Assembly: GCA_016703155.1 (NCBI GenBank)
Contig: JADJCP010000001.1
Span: 496,001-560,000 of the forward strand
Origin: Hydrogenophilales bacterium
GTDB lineage: Bacteria > Pseudomonadota > Gammaproteobacteria > Burkholderiales > Thiobacillaceae
Direction: 5' to 3'
Length of the DNA: 64,000 nucleotides
The position numbers and the translations under genes were made by a program. Positions 47,151-56,359 of the stretch are shown here, one piece after another; position 1 is the first letter of the stretch; each line of letters begins with the position of its first letter. A model generated the notes under the pieces. It saw nothing but the letters and a program-made list of their open reading frames with translations. It searched no databases and had not been told where the DNA came from.

Positions 47151-47524
47151 GACAGCACCCCGAGGGCGAAAATGCCGGTGAGGCCGAGGGCCGCGAACAA
47201 GGTCGCCCAGGCCGTCAGACGGGCGCGTTCCTTGGCCTCGCCCCAACCAATGTCAAAGCCCAGATGGCGCAAACCCGCGAGCAGATGATGCAGCACCGCC
47301 CAAACCACGGCGATGACGATCAGCAGACCGAATCCGCCGGACAGAAAGGCCGCGACATCGGCGAAATCCTCCGCCGAACGCAGGCTCAACATCAGGACAT
47401 AAAGGACAACCGGGATGGCCAGGGACAGGCCGGCGCCGGTCACCCGATGCAGGATGGAGACCCAGCCGCCAATGGGCAGCCTGATCTGCATCAGGTTCAG
47501 ATAAAACGGCCGGACAGGCTTCAT
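47147..47524 (-). CDS. sdhC: Succinate dehydrogenase cytochrome b556 subunit
   Basis: A 125-residue membrane subunit. The signature SILHRVTGAGLSLAIPVVLY (with the quinone-site Ser and Arg) and the haem-ligand His in HHLLAGLRHLGFD are clear, with three transmembrane helices. It overlaps the malic enzyme stop and the sdhD start by 4 bases each. Confidence 0.95.
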   Translation of the reverse strand: MKPVRPFYLNLMQIRLPIGGWVSILHRVTGAGLSLAIPVVLYVLMLSLRSAEDFADVAAFLSGGFGLLIVIAVVWAVLHHLLAGLRHLGFDIGWGEAKERARLTAWATLFAALGLTGIFALGVLS

Positions 47525-48726
47525 TCGACCGCTCCCGCCGCCGCAGCGACGGCCTGCGGCACACGGTCGATCAGGCGCGGGTCGAAGGGCTTGGGAATTA
47601 TGTAGTCGCGACCGAAGGCCAGGGCGTCCAGCTTGTAGGCCTTGAGCACCTCGTCCGGCACCGGCTCGCGCGCCAACTCGGCCAGGGCTCGGGCGGCGGC
47701 GATCATCATCGGCTGGGTGATGGCCTTGGCGCGGGCGTCGAAGGTGCCCTTGAAGATGTAGGGGAAGCCCAGGACGTTGTTGACCTGGTTCGGGTAATCG
47801 GAGCGACCGGTGGCCATCAGCGCGTCGTCGCGGGCCGCGTGCACGTCGGCCGGCGAAATTTCCGGGTCCGGGTTGGCCATGGCGAACAGAATGGGCTTGG
47901 CGGCCATGCTCTTGACCATGTCCTGGCTCACCAGGTTGGGGCCGGAGACGCCGATGAAGACGTCGGCGCCCTGCATGGCGTCGGTCAGGCTGCGCTGCTC
48001 GGTGGCCTTGGCGAATTCCTGCTTGTGAGCATTGAGGTCGGTGCGACCACTGTGGATAACGCCCTTGCTGTCGACCAGGGTCATATTGGCCTTGTTGCCG
48101 CCCATGGCGATCAGCAAACGCATGCAGGACAGGCCGGCGGCACCGGCGCCCAGGCAGACCAGCTTGATGTCGTCGAGTTTCTTGCCTTGCACTTCGAGGG
48201 CGTTGAGCAGGCCGGCGCACATGACCACGGCGGTGCCATGCTGATCGTCGTGGAATACCGGGATGTCGAGCCGTGCCTTGAGCGCTGCCTCGATCTCGAA
48301 GCAGTGCGGCGCGGCGATGTCTTCCAGGTTGATGCCGCCGAAGGTCGGAGAGATGTTCACCACGGTCTCGATGAAGCTGGCTACGCTGGGCGCGGCAACC
48401 TCGATATCGAAGACATCGATGCCGGCGAAACGCTTGAACAGGATGCCCTTGCCTTCCATGACCGGCTTGGAAGCCAGCGGGCCCAGATTGCCCAGACCGA
48501 GGATGGCGGTGCCGTCGGTGATCACCGCGACCAGGTTGCCCTTGTTGGTATAGCGGTACGCGTTGGCTGGGTCTTTGGCGATCTCGCGGACCGGCTCGGC
48601 CACCCCCGGGGTATAGGCCAGGGAAAGGTCGCCCTGGGTGGTGCAGGGTTTGGATGACTCGACCGAGATCTTTCCGGGACGGGGAAATTCGTGATAGTCC
48701 AGGGCCTGCTGTTTCAGATCGCTCAT
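47521..48726 (-). CDS. NAD(P)-dependent malic enzyme, short form
   Basis: A 401-residue enzyme that decarboxylates malate to pyruvate. Motifs: LAYTPGVAEPVREIA, the general base Lys in GKGILFKRFAGIDVFDIEV, metal ligands in FHDDQHGTAVV, and NAD(P)-binding LGAGAAGLSCMRLL. It has no C-terminal phosphotransacetylase-like domain, unlike MaeB of E. coli. It is the first gene of the TCA operon and overlaps sdhC by 4 bases, so malate-to-pyruvate flux is co-expressed with succinate oxidation. Cofactor preference cannot be told. Confidence 0.93.
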   Translation of the reverse strand: MSDLKQQALDYHEFPRPGKISVESSKPCTTQGDLSLAYTPGVAEPVREIAKDPANAYRYTNKGNLVAVITDGTAILGLGNLGPLASKPVMEGKGILFKRFAGIDVFDIEVAAPSVASFIETVVNISPTFGGINLEDIAAPHCFEIEAALKARLDIPVFHDDQHGTAVVMCAGLLNALEVQGKKLDDIKLVCLGAGAAGLSCMRLLIAMGGNKANMTLVDSKGVIHSGRTDLNAHKQEFAKATEQRSLTDAMQGADVFIGVSGPNLVSQDMVKSMAAKPILFAMANPDPEISPADVHAARDDALMATGRSDYPNQVNNVLGFPYIFKGTFDARAKAITQPMMIAAARALAELAREPVPDEVLKAYKLDALAFGRDYIIPKPFDPRLIDRVPQAVAAAAGAVE

Positions 48727-49163
48727 CTCGTTGCTGCTCCTCGGCGGACGTTTTAGGTAGAGTAGATCGAATTACTTCGATCGTCACCTAATGTTATGGC
48801 GACTTTTTGTGCGCCGCAACACCCCTGTACGGATATACCGCGAACAGACCAAAGTGATTCACCCACCTAAAGAAATCCGCGAACCTGCCGATATCCAGCC
48901 AAATAGACCGCTGGATGCCGTATGAACGTTCTGATCGTCGATGACACTCCCACCTGCCTCACCCGGCACGGGGACGCCCTGGCCATCCAGGCCAAATACA
49001 TGGACGACCCCTACCAGGATGCCCGTTACTGACTTGAATCGATGACCAGACTACGCCAGCAGACGGGACTTCTCCCGACACCGTCCACCCTGCCCGCCAG
49101 GGTAGATACTATCGCCGTGCCGTTGGACAACCCTGGCCATGCACTTTCGGGGCACCCCGGCCC
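48727..49163. promoter_or_regulatory. Intergenic region upstream of the malic enzyme-sdh operon
   Basis: About 195 bases separate the malic enzyme start from the truncated receiver frame at 48922. They are moderately AT-rich (attacttcgatcgtcaccta) and must hold the operon promoter, but no box is convincing. From 49033 to 49163 I see no gene; the DNA precedes the remnant kinase gene. Confidence 0.4.
48922..49032 (+). pseudogene. Truncated response-regulator receiver fragment
   Basis: MNVLIVDDTPTCLTRHGDAL and 16 further residues, 36 in all. The start has the receiver acidic pocket (VLIVDD), but no phosphoacceptor segment follows. It appears to be the front of a receiver domain joined to unrelated sequence, and belongs with the decayed signalling genes just downstream. 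Confidence 0.6.
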
Positions 49164-49997
49164 ATGACCAACGTCGACTGGCGCGTCCTCTACGAGCGTG
49201 AACAAGTCGCGCGCATTCGCACCGAGCTCCGCCTCGAAGAACAATCCCTGGCACTATCACGATGCGATGCCCGCCTGAGCCAGCTGGCGGATGAACTGGG
49301 CACGCAGCTCAAAGCACGCACCGAGGATTTGACCCGGGCGCGCCAGGAGTCGGAGCGCCAGAAGATCGAACTCGTTCGTCTTAACCGGGAACTCCAGAAT
49401 GGCCAGCAGGCGCTGCTCCAGGCACGGCGTACCGCGGAATCGGCTAACCGGCTGAAAAGCGAATTTCTGGCCAACATGAGCCATGAAATCCGTACGCCCA
49501 TGAACGGCATCAACGACATCCTCGACTTATCCATGACCGAAGCTGGCAAGCTGGACATGCAGGAAACCGACTTCGACCTCATCGCCCTGACCGCGGATGC
49601 CATGCAGGGCGACCGCGAGCGCTGTCTCGACGCGGGCATGTCCGGCATCGACCAGAGCCCGATCGACAGCCTGCCGGTCCATGATATCGACGAAGCCCTC
49701 GGCCGTCTTGAAGATGAAGCGCTCTATATCAGCCTGATGGGGATGTTCGTCGCCGACGCCCCTGGATATCTCAGCGAACTGCGCGACGCCCTGGCCACCG
49801 AAGACTGGCCGCGCCTCACACGCGTGGCACATAGCCTGAAAGGCATTCTCGCCACCTTTTCCGCGAAGCGCGCCGAGTGGGCCTCACGCCAGCTTGAACT
49901 GGCCGGACCGCTAGCCGATGCCGAGATCAGCGGCCAGTGGCTGCGCCTGATTGAAACCGAAGTGGGTGTCTTCCTGGCTCAAGCCGCCGATAACTGA
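49164..49997 (+). CDS. Mini histidine kinase remnant: coiled coil-HisKA-HPt without ATPase domain
   Basis: 277 residues. A coiled coil (about 15-95) leads to HisKA with His107 in NMSHEIRTPMNG. At residue ~139 the sequence jumps from the end of HisKA (QETDFDL) to the last helix of a receiver (IALTADAMQGDRERCLDAGM), and then to an HPt with His223 in AHSLKGILATF. The HATPase domain and most of the receiver are gone, yet the frame is kept. It cannot autophosphorylate by itself. It could be a dimerising HPt protein, but its neighbours (receiver fragment upstream, FIST remnant downstream) favour gene decay. Confidence 0.75.
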   Translation: MTNVDWRVLYEREQVARIRTELRLEEQSLALSRCDARLSQLADELGTQLKARTEDLTRARQESERQKIELVRLNRELQNGQQALLQARRTAESANRLKSEFLANMSHEIRTPMNGINDILDLSMTEAGKLDMQETDFDLIALTADAMQGDRERCLDAGMSGIDQSPIDSLPVHDIDEALGRLEDEALYISLMGMFVADAPGYLSELRDALATEDWPRLTRVAHSLKGILATFSAKRAEWASRQLELAGPLADAEISGQWLRLIETEVGVFLAQAADN

Positions 49998-50009
49998 ACA
50001 GGGACCACC

Positions 50010-50385
50010 ATGCGCCTCAGACAGCGCCGCCTGACCTCCCGCGCCAATGCCTTCCTGGGAGCACTCACCGGATCGCCCCAACCTCATCCTGTTATTCGCG
50101 ACGCCGAAAGTCTTCGCCGATACCACCGTTACCGACTGGCTGGGATCGGCGTTTCCCGACGCCCGCTACGTCGGCTTGAGTACCGCCGCGATGCCATGCA
50201 GACACGCCCGGCTCGGTGGCCTACAACGGCCCCTGGTTTCTCGGCGCCATCGAGTGCACCGCGGGTCGGCAGTCAGGCGGGCACAAGCAGCCAGCAGATG
50301 CTCCTCCGGAAAACGGTCGTATCAATTATGATGGCATGGGTATTGTCGAAAATGCGATTCGTTTTGCTGAGGAGGTACGGCGCGC
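50010..50385 (+). pseudogene. FIST-domain sensor remnant, frameshifted
   Basis: MRLRQRRLTSRANAFLGAL starts in one frame. The continuation DRPNLILLFATPKVFAD then DTTVTDWLGSAFPDARYVG lies in the next frame and matches the FIST N-terminal strand-helix pattern (LxLLFAxP ... FPxAxxxGxST). After about 50200 homology is lost. FIST proteins sense small ligands next to hybrid kinases, so this was probably part of one locus with the remnant kinase 13 bases upstream. The end of the region provides the ribosome-binding site (gaggagg) for the TonB receptor. Confidence 0.55.
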
Positions 50386-52440
50386 ATGGCCCAGCGTCAA
50401 TATAACCAGATTCTGCGATCGGCGACCTTCGCGGCCGTAGCCTGCATTGCCGGCAACGCAGGAGCCGCGTCGTCGCACGATGCCCTGCGCAGCCTGCCAC
50501 TCGACCGGTTCATCGAAGCCACCAGCCTGGAGCAACTGGCGGATATCGTCGTCACCGATACCAAAGTCGCCCAAGCCTCCAGCAGCGTCACCCAGAAGAT
50601 CGTCGTACTCCATGAGGAGGACATCCGCCGCCAGCCGGAAAGCAGCCGCAATCTCGCCGAGCTGATGCGCGGCACCTCCGGGCAATTCGTCAACGTGCTG
50701 TCGCGCAACGACGCCAACTGGGGTTCCTACGCCGGTCTCGGGCCGAAATACAACAGCTATCTGCTGGACGGACTGCCGATCGACTCGTTCGTCGATGCCA
50801 TGAGCCTCGACAGTGCCGCATTCGAGCGCATCGAGATGCACAAGGGCCCGGCCTCGGTGCTCTACTCGAACTACCTGAGCATGGATTTCCTGGGCAACGA
50901 AACGGCCCTCGCCGGGACCACCAACTTCGTCCTTAAAAGCCGCATCGACCGTCCCCTCACCCGGCTCTCGGCGGGGGTCGGCTCCTGGGACAGCCAGGTC
51001 GGCCGGGTCTATACCCAGGGGCGCGCTGGCGGACTGAGCTACTTCGCCGGCGCCAGCGCCGAACATTCCGACTACACCCGGTATGGCGCGCCGGGTTCCT
51101 GGCTGGAAACCATCGGTTCACCGGAATACGACAAAGCCAGGGTGTACGGCAATCTGCACTACGAACTCGGCCGCGCCGATCATAGCCTCGCCCTGTTCCT
51201 GCACCATACCGACCACGCAGGCACGCATGGCCGGCCGAACCGCGACTTCGACCACCGCTACGACACCCTGAACTTCAGCTACAACAACCACGTCGCCGAG
51301 AACTGGCACATCCAGTTCAAGGCCGGCGAGCGACGCTACGAGCGCGGTTTCGCCAACGACGACTGGCCGCTCGATCTGACTTTGACCCGTTACGAAACCA
51401 CGCGCCAGAACATACGACCGCTGGACCTGACCGTCAGCTTCCAGCATGGCGCCGGCAATCTGCTCACCTTCGGCATCGACCGGCAAACCGTCGATTACCG
51501 AACCGATAGCCGTGATGCCTTCGGCGCCAGCCATGCCGACAACGACGCGCAGGCCGACTCGACCGGCCTGTTCGTTCAGGAAAAACTGCAATGGCGGGAC
51601 TGGGTATTCCGCGCCGGATTGCGCCGCAACAGCCTCGAACACGACTACGCCCTGCTCGGCGGCAGCGTCCCCGATACCCGGAGCGCCTCATGGGACAAGA
51701 ACCTGTGGAGCGTCGGCGCGCGCTACAACGTCTCGCCGACCCTGGCGGCATACGCCAACGCCGGCTCCAGCTTCATGGCGCCCGCCGCGAAGCAGATCGG
51801 CGGCACGGTGCCCATCCCCAGCGCCAGCGGCGAGTTGGCCAATCCCACATTGCAGCCGGAAAGCGGCCTGGGCCGGGATCTCGGCTTCGACTGGCAAGCC
51901 ACCGACCGTCTGGCACTCGGCGCGCGCCTGTTCCTGAACAGCATCGACGACGCCATCGTCAGCAATGTGGTCAGTGCCGCGCCATCGCAATCGCGCTCGG
52001 AAAATGCCGGAAAAGCCAGTGCCCGAGGCATCGAAATGGATGTGCGCTATACCCCGGGAGACACTTTTGCCTGGTTCGCAAATCTGACCCTGACCGACAC
52101 CCGGGTGCGCCACGCCAGCAATCCGGACCAGGATGGCACCGACATCCCCTTCGCGCCGGAAAGCGTCGCCAATCTGGGCCTCAGCGCCAATCTTGGCGAC
52201 CGAACCAGGCTGTCGGCCTACTATCATCGGGTGGGCCGCTATTACGACAGCACCTCGCGCGCCACCCGGCTGGCCTACGGCGATCATGGCGTCCTGAACC
52301 TACGGATACAACACGCCATCCGCGACAATCTCGAACTCATCGTCGACCTGAACAACCTCACCGACTGCCGGTATGACATGCCTTTCGAATTCCGCGATCC
52401 GGGCTTCAATGCCTATGCCGGATTGAATTTGACGCTCTAG
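50386..52440 (+). CDS. TonB-dependent outer-membrane receptor
   Basis: 684 residues. A signal peptide (cut near AGAAS) is followed by a plug domain (about 55-175, SLEQLADIVVTDTKVAQASS through VLHEEDIRRQPES to IEMHKGPASVLY). A 22-stranded-type beta-barrel then ends in the aromatic/hydrophobic terminus GLNLTL. The strong Shine-Dalgarno gaggagg supports the start at 50386. The substrate is not evident. It is followed by a YfiR-family gene and a kinase on the same strand, a context suggesting a receptor tied to signalling rather than a stand-alone iron uptake gene. Confidence 0.92.
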   Translation: MAQRQYNQILRSATFAAVACIAGNAGAASSHDALRSLPLDRFIEATSLEQLADIVVTDTKVAQASSSVTQKIVVLHEEDIRRQPESSRNLAELMRGTSGQFVNVLSRNDANWGSYAGLGPKYNSYLLDGLPIDSFVDAMSLDSAAFERIEMHKGPASVLYSNYLSMDFLGNETALAGTTNFVLKSRIDRPLTRLSAGVGSWDSQVGRVYTQGRAGGLSYFAGASAEHSDYTRYGAPGSWLETIGSPEYDKARVYGNLHYELGRADHSLALFLHHTDHAGTHGRPNRDFDHRYDTLNFSYNNHVAENWHIQFKAGERRYERGFANDDWPLDLTLTRYETTRQNIRPLDLTVSFQHGAGNLLTFGIDRQTVDYRTDSRDAFGASHADNDAQADSTGLFVQEKLQWRDWVFRAGLRRNSLEHDYALLGGSVPDTRSASWDKNLWSVGARYNVSPTLAAYANAGSSFMAPAAKQIGGTVPIPSASGELANPTLQPESGLGRDLGFDWQATDRLALGARLFLNSIDDAIVSNVVSAAPSQSRSENAGKASARGIEMDVRYTPGDTFAWFANLTLTDTRVRHASNPDQDGTDIPFAPESVANLGLSANLGDRTRLSAYYHRVGRYYDSTSRATRLAYGDHGVLNLRIQHAIRDNLELIVDLNNLTDCRYDMPFEFRDPGFNAYAGLNLTL

Positions 52441-52460
52441 GACGACCGGACGCCGCGCTC

Positions 52461-52997
52461 ATGGACACGACATTTCGCCCGATCCGGCATGGCCTGAGTC
52501 TATGCCTGACGATGCTGGCGGCCTTGGTCATGCCCCCGTCCGGACAGGCGCAAGGCAATCCCCTGGAGGCGAAGGTCAAGGCGGCTTATCTGTTCCACCT
52601 CGCCAAATTCGTCGAATGGCCAAACCTGCCGGCCAATGAATTGCGCCTGTGCATCGTCGGCTCCGACAGCGTCGGCGAGATGATGGGCCAGCTCGCCAAT
52701 CGCCAGTTACGCGACCGGCCGCTGAAGATCGAGGTCGGCACGCTCGCCGATCCAACCCAGTGCCAGGTGCTCTATATCGGCCAGGGCGACAAGCGGCTGC
52801 CCGAATTGATCCGGCGTGTCCGCGGCCAGGGCGTTCTGACGGTGAGCGATGTCGACGATTTCGCCCGGCAGGGCGGCATCGTCGGCTTCTACTCCGAGGC
52901 CGGCAAGATCAAGCTGGAAATCAACCCGGCGACGGCCCGTGGCGCCAACCTGAAAATCAGCGCCAAGCTGCTGGAACTGGCCCGGACCGTGCAATGA
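52461..52997 (+). CDS. YfiR-family periplasmic protein
   Basis: 178 residues with a signal peptide (about 1-30, cut near GQAQG) followed by the YfiR/DUF4154 fold: KVKAAYLFHLAKFVEWP, LRLCIVGSDSVGEM, GQGVLTVSDVDDFARQGGIV and KIKLEINPATARGANLKI. In Pseudomonas YfiR restrains a diguanylate cyclase from the periplasm; here the neighbour is a hybrid kinase with a periplasmic sensor. It lies 20 bases after the receptor gene and overlaps the kinase start by ATGA. Confidence 0.92.
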   Translation: MDTTFRPIRHGLSLCLTMLAALVMPPSGQAQGNPLEAKVKAAYLFHLAKFVEWPNLPANELRLCIVGSDSVGEMMGQLANRQLRDRPLKIEVGTLADPTQCQVLYIGQGDKRLPELIRRVRGQGVLTVSDVDDFARQGGIVGFYSEAGKIKLEINPATARGANLKISAKLLELARTVQ

Positions 52998-55900
52998 GAG
53001 CCGAAACGGTCAGCCCGCTCGTCGTCTGGGTGCGTCGCCTGCCGATGAAGACCAAGGTGGTGGTGCTGATTCTGGTCACCAGCATGGCCGCGCTGCTCGT
53101 CGAGGGCCTCGGCTTCATCGCCTACGAACGCGTCCGGGTGAAGGAGGAAATGATCCGCGACCTGTCGTCCCTGGCGCGCATCATCGCCGACCGCAACACC
53201 GCCGCGCTGACCTTCAATGACGATGCCGTGGCCAAGGAAACCCTGGCGGCCTTGAAGGCCAAGCGCGCAGTGACGGCGGCGAGCATCTACGACGCCGAGG
53301 GGCGCATCTTCGCGCGCTACGACAGTGGCGACGAAAGCCCCTATGCCTTCCCGAGCCGCGCCAGTGCCAAGAGTCAGGCCGCCATCGACGGCACCTATCT
53401 GCATCTCACCGAACCCATCGCCATGGACGGCGTCACCCTCGGCAGCGTCTTCATCCGCGCCAGCCTGCGCGAACTGGACCGGCTTTGGCTCGATTTCCTG
53501 CTGTTCGCTGCGGTGATCATGTTCGCCACGCTGCTGATCACCTTCTGGCTGGCGTCGCGCGTCCAGCGGGTGATCTCGCAACCGCTCGAAGAACTGACCA
53601 GTACCGCCCAGGCAATCGCCGAAAACAAGGATTACACGTTGCGCGCCCGGCACATCAGCGACGACGAGCTTGGCACCCTGGTGAATGCCTTCAACGATAT
53701 GCTGGAAACCATCGAGCGCCGCAACCGCGATCTGCTGAAGGCCAACGAATCGCTTGCCGACAGCGAGGAAGCCCTGCGTGTCGTCAACGAGGCCCTCGAA
53801 AAGCGCGTCGCGGAACGCACCGGCCTGCTCCAGGCGCTCATCGACACCATCCCGAATCCCATCTTCTACAAGGGCGCCGATACCCGCTTCCTCGGCTGCA
53901 ACACGGCCTACGAGCAGGCATTCGGCGTCGACCGGCGGGATTTCATCGGCAAGCGCGTCCTGGATCTCGACTACCTGCCCGCCGCCGACCGCCTCGCCTA
54001 CCAGGCCGAGGACGAAACGGTGATCAATACGCACGGTCGGGTGGTTCGGGAAACCGCCATGATTCTCGCCGATGGCCAGGCCCACGACACGCTTTACTCG
54101 GTCACCGGCTTCGCCAATCCGGATGGCAGCCCGGGGGGTCTGGTTGGCCTGATCGTCGATATCACCCGACTCAAGACCGCCGAACGGGAAGCGCTCAGCG
54201 CACGGATCGCCGCCGAGGCCGCGAATGTCGCCAAGAGTCACTTCCTGGCCAACATGAGCCATGAAATCCGCACGCCGATGAATGCCATCCTGGGCATGCT
54301 CTACCTCGCCCTGAAATCCAACCTGACGCCCGCCCAGCACAACTATCTCTCCAAGGCCCAGGGCGCGGCGCATTCCCTGCTGGGCATCATCAACGACATC
54401 CTCGACTTCTCGAAAATCGATGCCGGCAAACTGGAGATCGAGCACATCGAATTCAGCCTGGAAAGCGTACTTGAGCGCTTGACCGACTCCATCGGCTACC
54501 AGGCCGGCAACAAGGGCCTGGAATTCCTGATCCGCTACGACAGCGCCATTCCGCCGACACTGATCGGCGACCCGCTGCGCTTCGGCCAGATCTTGCTCAA
54601 CCTCTGCGGCAATGCCGTGAAATTCACCGAAGATGGCGTCGTCGAACTGGCATTCCGCGGCATCGGCCAGAGCGAAACGGACATCGGCATCCAGATCTGC
54701 GTGCGCGACACCGGCATCGGCATGAGCCAGGAAGTCCAGGACAGGCTGTTCGAGAAATTCACCCAGGCCGACGAATCGACCACGCGCCGCTTCGGCGGCA
54801 CCGGTCTGGGGCTCGCCATCACCAAGAACCTCGTCGAACTCATGGGTGGCCGGATCTGGATCGAGGACTCGCAGCCGGGCCGGGGCACGACGATCTGCTG
54901 CACCCTGCAGATGCGCATCGCCCAGCAGGCCCGCGCCCGCCGCCGCGAACTTCTGGAACAAGTCGGTCCCCTGCTCAAAGGCATCCGCGTCCTGGCCGTG
55001 GACGACAACGATGTCTCGCGCGAAATCCTCGCCGAGATGCTGGGCTACTTCCAGCTTGATGTCGCTACCGCCGAAAGCGCGCCGGCGGCGATCGCCCAAC
55101 TGGAGGCCGCCCACGAAACGCCGTTCGACCTGGTATTGATGGACTGGCGCATGCCCGCCATGAATGGCGACGAGGCGATCCAGCGGATTCACCGATCGGA
55201 TGGCATCGTCCATAAACCGAAGATCGTCATGGTCACCGCCTATGGCCGCGAGGACGTGCTCCGCCTGGCCGAACAGTCTGGCGCCGACGGCCTGCTGATC
55301 AAGCCGGTCTCGCCGTCGACCCTGCTCGACACAGTGCTGTCTGCGCTGGGACGCGGACGCGTCCTGGGCATCGGCAAACCGAACCCTGACGCTGCCCAGG
55401 TCATGACCGACAGCGCCAGCTTCGCGGGCAATCGAGTCCTGCTGGTCGAAGACAACGACATCAACCGCGAATTCGCCTCCGAACTGCTGCGCAGCGTCGA
55501 CATCGACGTCGATGAAGCGGTCAATGGCCAGGAAGCCCTGGAGATGATCCAGCAGACCGAATACGACGCCGTGCTCATGGACATACAGATGCCGGTCATG
55601 GACGGTCTGGAGGCGGCGCGGCGCATCCGCGGCCTCGCCGAGACGCCCGGTCGAGAGGCTTGCGCCACCCTGCCGATCATCGCCATGACCGCCCTGGCCA
55701 TGGCCCAGGACACCGAGAAAAGTCGGGCGGCGGGCATGGACGACCATGTCACCAAACCGGTGGCGCCGGAGCGCCTGATCGCGGTATTGTCGAAATGGCT
55801 CAAGCCCTCCGCCCCGGCCAACCATCAGGCAGCGCGGCCAGCCCCGACCAAGCAGACCGAACCGCTGCCCGCCGAAATGTGCGCCCTGAACAGCCTGGAT

Positions 55901-56359
55901 ACGCGCGAAGGCGTGCGCCGCATTGGCGGCCGGGTCGAAGCCTACCGCAAGCAGTTGCATCGTTTCCGCGAGCACCACGCCGACATGGTCGCGACCCTGA
56001 AGCATCGGTTGTCCGAAGGCGATATCCAGGGGGCTGAAGACTATTGCCACGCGCTCAAGGGCATCACCGGAAATAAGGATATCGACAGCCTCGGCTCGAT
56101 GGCGTCGGCAGCGCCCGTGACGGCCGACGCGCCGATCTCCGCCGAGCGCTTGTGGTCCAAGCTGGAAGCACTGAGCCATGCCCTCGAATACGACTTGGGC
56201 GCCGCCGACACCCTGCTCACGGAATTGCGCGCCGGTGTCCGCGCAACCCCGCTGGAAGCCGACATAGCCGCGCTCGCCGGACATATCGACCAGTTCGACA
56301 TCGACCTTGCCACGCCGCTGCTCAACGATTTGCTCGACCGACTCAAGGGCGCCTCATGA
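52994..56359 (+). CDS. Hybrid sensor histidine kinase (CHASE8-like-HAMP-PAS-HisKA-HATPase-REC-REC-HPt)
   Basis: 1121 residues. A transmembrane helix (about 20-42) and a second (about 168-190) flank a periplasmic CHASE8-like domain (DLSSLARIIADRNTAALTFN). Then HAMP, PAS (ALIDTIPNPIFYKGADTRFL), HisKA with ANMSHEIRTPMN, and HATPase with GGTGLGLAI. Two receivers follow (LAVDDNDVSREI; LLVEDNDINREFA with MDIQMPVMDG) and a C-terminal HPt-like region with HALKGITGN, in which the usual LGA-containing helix looks altered. The start is ATGA with yfiR and the end is ATGA with the GGDEF/EAL gene. Confidence 0.92.
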   Translation: MRAETVSPLVVWVRRLPMKTKVVVLILVTSMAALLVEGLGFIAYERVRVKEEMIRDLSSLARIIADRNTAALTFNDDAVAKETLAALKAKRAVTAASIYDAEGRIFARYDSGDESPYAFPSRASAKSQAAIDGTYLHLTEPIAMDGVTLGSVFIRASLRELDRLWLDFLLFAAVIMFATLLITFWLASRVQRVISQPLEELTSTAQAIAENKDYTLRARHISDDELGTLVNAFNDMLETIERRNRDLLKANESLADSEEALRVVNEALEKRVAERTGLLQALIDTIPNPIFYKGADTRFLGCNTAYEQAFGVDRRDFIGKRVLDLDYLPAADRLAYQAEDETVINTHGRVVRETAMILADGQAHDTLYSVTGFANPDGSPGGLVGLIVDITRLKTAEREALSARIAAEAANVAKSHFLANMSHEIRTPMNAILGMLYLALKSNLTPAQHNYLSKAQGAAHSLLGIINDILDFSKIDAGKLEIEHIEFSLESVLERLTDSIGYQAGNKGLEFLIRYDSAIPPTLIGDPLRFGQILLNLCGNAVKFTEDGVVELAFRGIGQSETDIGIQICVRDTGIGMSQEVQDRLFEKFTQADESTTRRFGGTGLGLAITKNLVELMGGRIWIEDSQPGRGTTICCTLQMRIAQQARARRRELLEQVGPLLKGIRVLAVDDNDVSREILAEMLGYFQLDVATAESAPAAIAQLEAAHETPFDLVLMDWRMPAMNGDEAIQRIHRSDGIVHKPKIVMVTAYGREDVLRLAEQSGADGLLIKPVSPSTLLDTVLSALGRGRVLGIGKPNPDAAQVMTDSASFAGNRVLLVEDNDINREFASELLRSVDIDVDEAVNGQEALEMIQQTEYDAVLMDIQMPVMDGLEAARRIRGLAETPGREACATLPIIAMTALAMAQDTEKSRAAGMDDHVTKPVAPERLIAVLSKWLKPSAPANHQAARPAPTKQTEPLPAEMCALNSLDTREGVRRIGGRVEAYRKQLHRFREHHADMVATLKHRLSEGDIQGAEDYCHALKGITGNKDIDSLGSMASAAPVTADAPISAERLWSKLEALSHALEYDLGAADTLLTELRAGVRATPLEADIAALAGHIDQFDIDLATPLLNDLLDRLKGAS

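Noticed and set aside
52889..56284. Very long open frame antisense to the hybrid kinase (1131 codons)
   Set aside because: High-GC codon bias of the real gene leaves the opposite frame open. The antisense product is low-complexity and lacks domains, while the plus strand has full kinase, receiver and HPt motifs.
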